Shown one piece after another: positions 33,318 to 44,093 of a stretch of 64,000 nucleotides of DNA. The position numbers and the translations under genes were made by a program. The stretch's first letter is position 1; the number at the start of each line of letters is the position of its first letter. The notes under the pieces were generated by a model. That model saw nothing but the letters and a program-made list of their open reading frames with translations, was not told where the DNA came from and made no database searches. The DNA is from Punica granatum (lineage: Eukaryota > Streptophyta > Magnoliopsida > Myrtales > Lythraceae), in the NCBI RefSeq assembly GCF_007655135.1, contig NC_045134.1, forward strand, positions 19,802,568-19,866,567, in the 5' to 3' direction.

Positions 33318-36300
33318 TGTCAGCACCTAATTTTGGTCCATCGGCTCCAGAGGAGGCAAAATCGTCATTTCGTCACCTGTGATGGAAGTATTTCCAATTA
33401 ATTATTCGAGTATTCACGACTTTGTGGAAATAGCACATTTTCCTAATTTAACACCAATTTTATGATTTTTCAAAAATAATACTATTTGAAACTTTTTTGA
33501 ATTTCGCGTACATCGACGTTAATTTTCAAAATTCGGGACAAAATTCGATATTGAAAATAATTTTATCGTACAATATTGATCAATGAATTTTTATGAGCAC
33601 GATGGCGGTCTCGAATTATTTTTCCGACGTCCAATCAAGAAGACAAATTTTCAATTTCCACGCGCGTTAATTTTGAAAAAAAAAAGCGTGTGACAATGGT
33701 CAAATATCGTCTTACCGTTGCCCCTACCTCCTTTTTCCCTTTTCTTTCCCACTCGTACCTGCTCTGACTTCTTCTTCTCCTCCTTTATTTTTTCTTTTCT
33801 TTTCTTTTCTTCTTTTCCTTTTTCTTCTTCTTCTTCTCTTCTTCCTTGCTCTGCACAATCCTGACCCGAGCCTGCAACCCGAACCTCGCACACATGCCCT
33901 GTTTCCGACCTGCTCCCGTCGTCCTTTCTCCCTCTGCACACGCCAATCGCTCCTGTGCACTCCAACTCTCTCTCTCTCTCTCTCTCGGTTTTGAAAAAAA
34001 CCGACAGCTCGGTTCTTCGTCCTCGGCTCGTCCATAGACCCCACAACTCACACTCTCCCGGGACGACACTCTCCCGGAGCTAGCTGTTTTCTCCCGAAAA
34101 AAAACGCAGCTCGAACTCTCGAAAACTCGGAGCTCGTCCTCACCTCACAGCCGCCCAAACCCTCTGCTCAGTTGCTCTCTCTCGCGGGGGACGACTCCCT
34201 CAGCTCGACCCGTAACTCTCCCCCAGCTCTCCCTTTCTCCTCTCAGCTCACGCATCTCTAGACTCCCTCAGCTCGTCCTCATAGCTCCGACACTCTCAGC
34301 TCGTCCTCACGCTCTCCCTCAACCAATTCCCAGCTCGCCCTTCCCTCAACTTCCCGCTCACACTCTCAGAGATCACCGTCCAGCTATGTCGCGCCACCCC
34401 TTCGACTCCGTAACCATACGATACGACTCCAATCACCCTCTTTTCTCCTCGGTTTCCCTTTTGCCATTAACCGGGTCGGTTTCTTTTTTTTCCCGAGTCA
34501 CACAGGCAACGCTCGTGAGCGGTGTCAGCACCCCATTTTGGCTCACCGATTTAAATTACATCATCAGCAATGATCCAAGCCATGACTTGAGCAGAATACA
34601 AAAAAACGACTTAACAGAGCAGAAAATCATTATTCATCCTCAAGTCAGCAAAATCGAGCAAATGACACATGCATATGACAGAAGGACTCCAGGGGTCACC
34701 AAAGGGTAATAGAGTGACTAGAGAGCTCAGCAATATCCAAAACCGGCATTTTCAGTATATCACACGGACAGTTCTATTTTCCGATAGTTCACTCGATCAT
34801 CGGAAGATAGCCAATATTGGACTCCAAAAATCCACTCCAATGCCAAACAGACGAAAAGTGTCCCCAAAGGCATTTTGCAAATCATCTGCTCTATACAGAA
34901 CAACTTCCTGTATACAAACAACTTTTCAGTGGAAGTCAAAAAATGCCGGTTTCTTGGAGAAAAGTTAATTCCAAATATCAGATGTGGCCACGCCCCACAA
35001 TCATACAGAGCACGTGCAGAGCTTCAGATTGTCTTTTGAAAGCCATACAAACACCCTAAATGACTTCCGAGCGACAAAACGGGCATACCCTTCTTCGGAA
35101 GAGCGTAACCGGAGACTGGTCTGATGGAATTACGGCCAACGAAGTTCACACTACACTGTCCTGAAAACTCCAGCGTACAATCGCAATTGGGCAAAACAAA
35201 CAGCAAAACCCTTCACGGTTTCCCGAGTAACCTCCGAGGAGCACAAAAGGCCATTTTCAGTGAAGATCCATATACGGAGGTCCTCTTTGGGGAAACTTGA
35301 CGCCGGATGGTTGGCAATTCCAGTGCCGCTTATCTCAACCCTCAATGTAGAATCGTTGGAATGAATCACACAACTCATCTAGACCCCTCGAGCAGTGCTT
35401 TAAGGGTCTCAGATGCACTTTTCATATCCTTAGAGGCCCAATCTCGGTAAACAGAGATCACAGTGATCTCCGGATCGCCCAAGAAACTCAGAAAGCAATC
35501 TGAGAAATCCAGTTTCGGCCTCCTAGGACATTTCCGGCTCCATATTTTGCATTACCGGCTTAAGGGTCAAGTGCCCACGTAATTTGACAATTTATGTCAA
35601 AATGATCAACGTGAGACACAGACACAAGATATGCTGTCAGAAGCGAATAACTTCACTCTGGTCACCTGCAATGAGCAAAACCGGCTTCCGAGCCTCGTAC
35701 GCTTCCGAGGCATTTCTCCATGAAAAATGCCAATCTCAGGCTCATTAAACCCGTTTTCTCGCGCATATCGACAATTCAACTTTCAATTCGAACCACGAAC
35801 TTCGAATACGCGACCAATCGAGACCCGAGCTTTCTCCCGGATTCTTCTCTTAGGCCGTGGGACCCACGGATCAGGTCTAGCCGCCCCATCCTTGCCCTAG
35901 GTGTCCTCTTCTTTGTCTTCTTCATCTCCATGAAGATAAGAAGACAACTTGCACACTTATCCCCTAAAATATCTAAGTGTTTCATTCTTGCACTCCAACT
36001 CCCCATCAATGCTCATTAATGTTTTATCTCTTCTCCATCAATGCCACTTGCAAGAATATCTTCTTCCTTCATTAAACAAATTCGGATCTCCTAATCCATG
36101 CCCCTTAATTGCACTTTTCTTCACTTAATTGCACTTAAGCATAGCCTATATATACTTTCTAAGTCATTAACTTAAGGATAGACCTTCAAGCACTCTCTCT
36201 CTAGCATTTCTCACTCAAACAAATGCTCTCAACCTCCCAAGAACTTCAGCAAAATCGCAGCAAGCAAGAACCACCCAAAAACCAAGCAAAACACTCAAGA

Positions 36301-36539
36301 CTTAAGTCGGAATCCATCCCGACTTAAATCCAAACTTCACCAAACTTCATATCCTAAATGTTTTCGACCCCCTCTATCCATTTCCAAGCTTAGATTTCAA
36401 GTTTGAAACCTCTAAGTTAGAGAATCAGCTCAGTACAGAATCGAGCACAGTTTTGGCCCAGCCGGGTCAAAACTTCCAGCCCTGTTTTCTCACCTTTTCG
36501 AGTCGGTCTGAACTTTCAAAACCCATCAAACACCTCCGG

Positions 36540-37020
36540 GGGTTCGTTAGGAGTCGGGAGCCACCGACCTTGCTCAAAAATTCCATCGGAATCCACCGTT
36601 ATGAATTCCGACCCGAAAACTGCTCAGTTGGGCCGGCGTTTCTGACTGTCTGTTCGGTTTTCTTGCAGATCGGGTCGATCCAGGACTCTTTTCGGACAAC
36701 GACCACCACAGCCACCTCCGGAGGTGAGTTAGCAGTCGGGAGCCGTTGGCCTTGCTCAAAAATTCCATCGGGAGCCTCCGTGGCGACGTCCGACCCGACT
36801 TGTGCCAGTCGGGTCCGAAATTCCAGACGTGCTCTGTTTTGGGTGATTTTGCAGGACTGTACGAGTCGACCCGACAACTCTGGGAACAAACGACCACCAC
36901 GGTCACCTAGAGGGGTCCCTTGGCTACCCAAGGCCGCCGACCTTGCCTCAAAATTCTATCGGGAGCCTCCGTGGCGACGTCCGACCCGACTTGTGCCAGT
37001 CGGGTCTGTCCATTATTCCA
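36540..37020. repeat. Tandem repeat (about 180-190 bp, 3 copies) inside LTR B
   Basis: CCTTGCTCAAAAATTCCATCGG recurs near 36569, 36750 and (CCTTGCCTCAAAATTCTATC) 36941. The last two copies share GGAGCCTCCGTGGCGACGTCC and CGACCCGACTTGTGCCAGTC. The repetition explains the long frame seen here. Confidence 0.7.
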
Positions 37021-38992
37021 GCCGGGTCTGTTTGGTGCCATTCGGGTCTGTTCAACGGAAAACAGCCCAAACCCGACCCATCAACGGTCCAACCCGACTC
37101 TTGAAGGTACCATCCCGCATCTCGGGACTAGGTATGACCATTCCCGACTTAGAGGAGCTAGGACTTTTATATTATTGTTGTGTTTATGGAGTTTTAATGG
37201 GTTTTAAGCATGATTTTAATTCCGAACTTTAATTTTATGCAATTTCCTTATTACATCATGCATATTTATCCTTGATTTATATGCTAGCATGTCGGGAAAC
37301 ACTTGGATCGTAGTCGAGAAGAACATCTCGACCCAGGAAAGGCAAAGAGCTCACGGGTTTCCCTCCAAGGGAGGTGACCGAATGCTCTCTGGCTCCTTTC
37401 GGGCAAGGAACGATCTTCTTGACCCGATCCAAGTTCGATTCCTGAGTTTCATCGTATTTTCTCATGTGCATGAAGTCGGTATTGTTTTATAGATTCCTTA
37501 AATAACTTGTTTGTGCATGTTTCCATGTTCGAATGCGTTATTCAAATCATGGCAATACCGACTTTCGTTTAATCGTGTCATTTATAATGTTTGTCGTTTA
37601 AGCATGCGAGAAATGATTCGAAATGAGACAGGGAAACCTCGTGGAACCCCATTCGGGCCATGAGACCTCTCGGCTATCTCCAAGGAGAAGTAATCGAGAG
37701 CCTCTTAGACTCGTACGGGTTGCATGAGGCTTCCTCTTCCCGTTTTGAGTCCATTCTCGGCTTTCGTGTAATTTACAATTTACATTATCGTCGCAATATC
37801 GCATGAAAATGTCTTTTCAAAACAAAGCATGCATGGATTCGGGTATCGATGACTCATTCGGGTCCATTCAGTTACGAGGGTAGTTTCGGTCATTGGACCA
37901 AATTATCCTTAATCCTTATGGAATCGTCTTGGTCGTCGAGTCGCGAATCGTTTTCACAATTAATGCATTCGGCACAACCCTTAAGCATTAATTCCACAAA
38001 CGGGTTAATCGGGACGCTCACATGATTAAACCCATTTCACACTGATAAAGTTTACACGAATTGGCCATTAACTGATAACTCGCGTCGACGAGTTGTCAAA
38101 TGACGTTGGTGCCCTTTTCAAACTTATCAATTTCAAAACCCGAAACGCGTGGTCCGATGTAGCATGGACGTCTGAAAAGGGCTTCTGTGTCTCAACTTGA
38201 GTTTTTACCTGATTCCAGGTAGCTCAGGTCAGGATACAGAAGATCTTTCTAGATCACTTCCGGGCAGATCGACCGGTTTTTTGGCTTTTTCGGGGTTCTT
38301 GCACAACCCTGGACGATCCAGGGATTTGGTTGACACCGGCTACAGGCCGAGGTGGCCCGCACTGCGATGTTTCCCCTTTTCTGAAAATAATTTTCAAATA
38401 AAGGGCAAAATAGTCTTTTCACAATTCAGTTACACCCTTAGGATTAGCATGACAGAAACACTACAGTACGGGATAAGAATGGGCTACCTGTTCAGGTGCA
38501 GGTTCATTTGTATAGCCTTTTCTTATCTAACTGATGAGTTTCTGTTATCCTAACATAGACTCGGGTAACTAGAACGGTTATCTCTGTCAGAAAACATGCG
38601 AAATGCTGATTAACCTTTCACTCGACCTAACCAAACACTAGATAATGGTTAGGAGGAATTCTAGATTCCAAATCTAGAGTCAAAACACGAGTTTGGCTAA
38701 TTCAATGGAAATTCAGTGTCACAATACAGAACAACTGTAAAAGCAATCCACACACATGAGATTTGACTCTCTTTGTCAAGTTCTCAAAACAAACTCGAAT
38801 GCTAAAACATTGGCACGTGCTTGTTTGTATAGGGTAGGATTTGCATGCCAAAATACCCCGGATTAACAACTTGTTAAAACACGTACACTCGATAATAACA
38901 AACACCTTGTCTGTTATTTACCTGCTGCGTGTTATCTTTCCGCACCTGTTTGCCATGCGGGTCGAGCCTGATCCCTAGGCCGAATAATATTA

Positions 38993-39061
38993 GGGTTCAA
39001 CGCCCTAATCATCGAGCACAGGGTTCAACGCCCTAATTAACACTCACAGGGTCCAACGCCC
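38993..39061. repeat. Three 28-bp spaced GGGT(T/C)CAACGCCC motifs in LTR B
   Basis: The 13-bp motif stands at 38993-39005, 39021-39033 and 39049-39061, exactly 28 bp apart. Related motifs occupy a similar place in LTR A (about 41935-41970) and in the Ogre LTRs (about 44680-44735 and 59640-59695, opposite strand). Confidence 0.65.
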
Positions 39062-40159
39062 TATTCAGTAAGAGCGTCCATTGAATTTCAGTTCTTCGGT
39101 CTTTTCCCTAAACTCACGGTGAGTTAGAGTGGAATAATAACCGAACGCGAAACGACTGGAATTCGACCCCTTTGTAATTTGTATTTATTGTTTTCGAGAG
39201 CATTGTAAGGATTTTATTTTGTACATTTATTCTGTAAGAATTCCAGTCGGTGAGCGAACGGTCCGAGAGTCGAATTAATCGAATCGGTCTAATGCTTGCC
39301 CAGATACAAGTAAATCCAAGAACTCGCGGTTCTGGTTCACGCAGGGATTCAACCTCCATGGTTCGATGATCTGTAACGTAAGATTGTGAACCAATTCCCC
39401 GACACACGGGTTTACTTCTCTCTCGGCTTCTCCACCGACATCGTTTAATTCATCGAAGTTACGGTGTCAAAAATGCAAGCCTAGCAAACCAGAGTACCGA
39501 AAGGGCGTGCGGGATATAGGCCCGCACGTAACATGAACCCCCGAACACGGATTTTCCGGTTCCGTACAGACCAATGCTTTAACGACAAACTAGGTGTTCC
39601 ATACCCCTAGACCCCGGGTAACTTATCCGCCCTCGACCTTCGGGTCGTAAAATGATAAGTGGCGACTCCTTCTCTCACGCGTGTCCGTCACGCGTCCTCA
39701 CGGGAAGGTGGACACTCCCAAGCCGCGCAATCCAAAAGCGCGCATGCGGGCCCCGACGAGAGTCCACATTCGGGTCCGTACAAGCGGCCAGGGTCGTTCG
39801 CGCCGGTCCAACAGTAGTCCAGCCCGATCCAACAGCAATCCGATTCGGCCCACTCTGACCCAGCTCGACCCAGTCCGGATCCCAGCCCAGTTCGACCCAA
39901 TCCAGTCCGGATTTCAGCCCAGTTCGGTCCAACAGTCCAGTTCAGCCCAATCCAACCCCCCCCCCCCCCCCAGCAGCCAAACTCGTCCAGAACCCCCTTA
40001 TTTATAGAACTGCCCCCATTCCTCTCGAACTAGATAAATTCCCGACTTAGTGGCATGTTTAGGGCTCCATTTTTGGATAATAATGCTTGCTTGGATGGAT
40101 ATGATGTGAAATGAGTGTTCTTGGGTTGCGTAAGTAATCGGATTTGTCTCGAACTCGAT

Positions 40160-41170
40160 TTTACGAACTTTCCATTTTGTCTCACTTCAGTCCTGAAGAC
40201 GCCTTTTCGTTTTTTTCAAATCAGTCCTTAATTTTCCGATGCGTTTTAGTCAAGTCCCAGTCATTTTTACCATTTTACAATCAGTCCTTGAATTTTCCAG
40301 AATTTTTCAATCGTCCCAAGGAACTTTTCAAGTTGTCTCAGTTTAGTCCCGGGGCTATTTTCCGCCCTTTTCAGATCTTCCCCGAATTTTTAAATTCTTT
40401 TCAGTCAAGTCCCAGCCATTTTCACCATCTTCCAATCAGTCCTCGAATTTTCCAGAATTTTTCAATCATCCCAAGGAACTTTTCAAGTTGTCTCAGTTTA
40501 TTCCCGGGGCTATTTTCCATCCTTCTCAGATCTGCCCCAAATTTTAAAATTCTTTCAGTCAAGCCCCAGCCATTTGCACCATCTTCCAATCAGTCCTCGA
40601 ATTTTTCAGAATTTTTTCAATCGTCCCAAGGAACTTTTCAAGTTGTCTTAGTCTAGTCCCAGGCTATTATCCGCCCTTTTCGGATCTTCCCCGAATTTTA
40701 AAATTCGTTTCAGTCAAGTCCCGGCCATTTTTAGCATTTTCCAAGGAGTCCCTAAATTTTTCAGAATTTCTAAACCAGTTCCGGGAACTTTTTACGCTGT
40801 TTCAGTTCAGTCCCTGGGGCATTTTTCACTTATCCGCTCTTTTCAGATCTGCCCCGAATTTTAAAATTCGTTTCAGTCAAGTCCCGGCCATTTTTAGCAT
40901 TTTCCAAGCAGTCCCTGAATTTTTCAGAATTTCTAAACCAGCTATGGGAACTTTTTAAGTTGTTTCAGTTCAGTCCCTGGGGCATTTTTCACTTTTCAGA
41001 TCAGCTTGAACTTTCAAATTCGTTTCAAAAAAGTCCTGGGACATTTTCAGTAATTTTTACAGTCCTGAATTTTTCCAGAATATTCAAATCAGTCCCCTGA
41101 AACTTTATCTGAATTTTCAAATCAGTCCCTGTTCTTTTAAAATTGTTCAATTCAGTCCCCGGACATTTTC
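40160..41170. repeat. Tandem repeat (about 155-165 bp) inside LTR A
   Basis: The phrase (T)CAGATCT(T/G)CCCCGAATTTT recurs near 40373, 40526, 40679 (CGGATCTTCCCC) and 40845. Each is followed by CAGTCAAG(T/C)CCC, CAGTCC and GGAACTTTT(T/C)A. Four to five decaying copies. The corresponding AGGGACTAAATTGAAAC repeats occur in the Ogre LTRs (45790-46320). Confidence 0.7.
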
Positions 41171-42544
41171 TAAATATACCCAACCCTTTCCTATTTGGAT
41201 TCCCGACCGACGACGTATGTGCCCCGCTTAAATATTTTTGTTTCAGTAATTATAGGTATATAACATAGCAATGTGTGTTCTTTTATATTTTCCCGCTTCC
41301 ATGAGTCAGTGTCGTTTTATCGATTCCGTTAATATTATGTTTGTGTATGTTTGTATGTGTTTATCATGATTATGGCGGCACCGATTGTGTAAAATATGTA
41401 TGTTTATCGTGCTTGACGTGATAATGTGCTCTTGATCCGTGTTGTAAACACTTTACTTTATCATTTTAATCGAAAATCCCACATGAATCGGTTTAATCAT
41501 GCAAACTCGACCTAAGATTAATTTTTAAATTCAAGGTAGTCGGGAATTAGGATTCGCATCGGACGATCCATCAATAATCGGCTCAATGGTCTGAAACCCG
41601 TAAATTTAGAGTATTTGGCAAAACATTAATTAATTTAATTAATAATTCCACTAATGGGATAATTGGGACGTTTATGCGATTAATTAACTCACTTGGCCCT
41701 AATAATTTTGCAGGAATTTGTAATAAACCGGTAACACGCTTTGATAGGTTGCAAACATGCGTTGGTGTCCTTCTCAAAACTTGCAAATTTTATAAAACTC
41801 GAGACACGTAGCTCGATGTGACATGGACGTCTAGGAAGGACTTGCGCGTCTTGACTCGAAGTCTCACCCGATTTCAGGAAACTCAGGTCGGGTCGTGGAA
41901 GTTCTTTTTAGAATATGATTCATACATGGTCCAACGCCCCAATCGTAGATCACGGGGTCCAATCCCCTAAACACTGAGCGCGCATGTTGATTTCAATTTC
42001 AGTCTTTTCAAACCATACGGTGAGTACGAGTGGAATAATGATCGGACGCGAACCGATCGGGATTCAGTTGTTGTAATTTGTATTCTATTTATTTGAGAGA
42101 AAATTGTACGGGTTTATGTTGTACATTTATTCATGTAAGAATCCCGGTCGGAGAATGGACGGCCGGAGTGTTTCTTTGAATTTACGGTGTCAAAACGCGT
42201 AAGATTAGCGAAACTTAATTAAGCGGTAATTAAATTAAAATGGCAAGTTTAGACAAGCTAGAGTACCGATAAGGCGTGCGAGATATAGGCTCGTATGTAA
42301 CAGACCCCCGAATTCGGAACCTCGAGTTTCGCAAACCATATGCCTTAGCAATTAGGTGTACCCCGTACCCCTAAAGCCGGGTAACTTACCGACCCTCGAC
42401 CTTTGGGTTGTAAAAATGGTAGGTGGCGACTCGTTCTCACGTGCGTCCGTCGCGCGTCCCCGGGAAGGTGACACTCCCAAGCCGCGTTGCACAGACGCGC
42501 GTATGCGTGCCCCGATGAGACAAAATTTGGGTGCGCACACTATT

Positions 42545-42580
42545 GGATTAGTTGGGGCTCAATTAGATTTCCGAATATCA
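42545..42580 (+). mobile_element. 3' remainder of the SINE split by solo LTR A
   Basis: GGATTAGTTGGGGCTCAATTAG and the following TTTCCGAATATCA continue the family-A sequence that stopped at 33317. Compare GAATTAGTTGGGGCCCAATTGAG in the copy at 1239-1429 (minus strand). Confidence 0.65.
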
Positions 42581-44093
42581 GAGTTCATTCCGAAAAAGTC
42601 TCTTTGATTAAGCCCCTGGAACGAAGAATATATGGAATAACTTTTGCTAGAAAGAAAAAGTTGTGGCTCCTTCTCCATAAGCGTGATCTTTGGAAATGAT
42701 TTTAAATTTTCAGGAGGTACTCTCCTTGTATAATCCGTAAATTAGTATTATAGCATGCGCGCTACGCGGGTAGTTACAAACTACATTTTAATCTTGTAAA
42801 TTTAATTTATTACCTTCGTTCCTCCGCAGCTAATCAAAGGAAACAAATTCCTTCTTAGACTTCCCACTTCGAAAAGGGGCAAAAGTTATTGCAACAAAAT
42901 AAAGGGTCTAAATATAGGCCTTAATTAAGTCAATCACTAGGTTACACAATATAAGAACGTAAAGTACTTCTTGTATGATAATTTGAACCATTCTCATAAA
43001 TTAATTAGCTATGTTGTATGAAATGAGATTATAATTAATCTGCAAATCCATAATTTGGCAAAAAGCGATTCATTAACCTTTGAAGTACAGAAACATAGTG
43101 ACAGGGAAAAAAAATTCGAATTAGTTAAATCTACATGACATTTCTCATCACAGATCAACCTGAAAATATTGAAATATTACAGAACATTAAAACAAAACTC
43201 ATGATTATGATGAGTGACTTTGTCTCTTCATCCATCAATATATCTATGTATCTAAGCAATTGTGGCAGAATCAACAGGTTGAGAATCGCACAAAAGCTCA
43301 TTCTCAAGCATGCATGTTGATTTCCTCCTATAATATTTTAAATGGAATTCTTTCACGTCTTTTACGGAACAAAATATCTTGACTCCATGGCAACTAAACG
43401 CATAAATAAGTTATCCAATATATATGTATATAAGCGAAGTTGAGGTGGCTCGACTTGGCGGCCTCAAAATTTCCGAATTGCTCAGTGGATATACACTACA
43501 AGAAATCTAAAGAACAGGGATGGCAAAATCCACCTCTACTCCGTCGCTATACCTCCCATAGAGACAGACTTTGCACCGTTCATAAATATAGATGGGGTTG
43601 TGAGAGCGGATTATTTTAGACTTTTCTAGGGCGGGAATTGGATGTTAACGAATAAATTTGTATTCATTCAAGGAAGAGACTTCGAATATTGGATATATAT
43701 TTATATATATATACATATCTATGTATATGGAATTAATATAGAGGACGTGAAGTAGGGAGTGTAAAGGAGCCGAGCAAAGTTGGAACATACTAGGCCAAAG
43801 CTCGGCTCGTTTAGTAATTCGCGAGCTTGGGCCGGGGATCGAGCTCGAGCAAGCCTAAACCTTCAAGCTCGGGGCTCAGCTCGTTGTAATAAAAGAAAGA
43901 CTCGGCTCGGCTCGGCTCGGCTCGGCTCGATAAAGCTCACCAGCAGCTAAAGCTCGATTCGTATAGGCTCGAATTTGCTCGAACTCGTTTAGACTCATTA
44001 TCAAAACAAAATCAATAATTCTAATCTTATAGCACACAACAAACAACATCATCAAAATATAATCCAAGCATTCAATGATATTATTATTATTAT
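42581..44093. other. Transposon-derived intergenic DNA with CACTA and Helitron-like termini
   Basis: A hairpin-bearing word (GCATGCGCGCTACGCGGG, 42754-42770) next to ATTAG at 42741 resembles a minus-strand Helitron 3' end. CACTACAAGAAATC at 43494 is a CACTA-type terminus. From 43760 to 43990 the sequence is rich in GAGCTCG/GGCTCG words with a (GGCTC)n tract at about 43905-43930. An (ATT)n tract at about 44080-44093 borders the Ogre element. No gene seen. Confidence 0.5.
43494..43640 (+). mobile_element. CACTA (En/Spm-type) transposon terminus fragment
   Basis: CACTACAAGAAATCTAAAG starts at 43494, followed by subterminal phrases (ACAGGGATGGCAAAATCCACC, GCACCGTTCATAAATATAGATGG). The matching TAGTG end was not found in the window, so the other end is lost or was displaced. 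Confidence 0.45.

Larger units (their letters stand above)
34523..39782 (+). mobile_element. Solo LTR B (related gypsy family, 5.26 kb) nested in LTR A
   Basis: Begins TGTCAGCACCCCATTTTGGC and ends GGGTCCGTACA. The exact 5-bp target duplication AGCGG is at 34518-34522 and 39783-39787. There is no protein domain, and the 259-codon frame 36453-37232 is low-complexity repeat. Near its 3' end it shares modules with the other LTRs (GGCGACTCCTTCTC.CACG, GGGAAGGTGGACACTCCCAAGCC, GGCCGAGGTGGCCCGCA). Confidence 0.8.
33318..42539 (+). mobile_element. Solo LTR A (Tat/Ogre-like gypsy), interrupted by LTR B
   Basis: It starts TGTCAGCACCTAATTTTGGT, the same start as the Ogre LTRs read on the minus strand, and ends GGGTGCGCACA at 42539. 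The parts are 33318-34522 and 39788-42539, together about 4.0 kb. Only one LTR start and one LTR end exist and no gag/pol lies between, so this is a solo LTR left by recombination. The flanking pentamers CTACT (33313-33317) and CTATT (42540-42544) differ at one site. It lies within a SINE. Confidence 0.75.

Noticed and set aside
33651..34069. Minus-strand Arg/Glu/Lys-rich ORFs
   Set aside because: They arise from CT-rich low-complexity sequence in solo LTR A, open in three frames.
36453..37232. 259-codon ORF
   Set aside because: It lies in solo LTR B across a three-copy tandem repeat and is open in several frames; no domain.
39956..39973. Poly(C) run as a possible functional G-quadruplex site
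   Set aside because: A simple homopolymer expansion in solo LTR A; no further G-tracts arranged in a defined way.
43406..43445. A second Helitron 5' end (TCCAATATATATGTATATAAGCG)
   Set aside because: The start is suggestive, but no hairpin plus CTRR end in the same orientation was found before the Ogre element.
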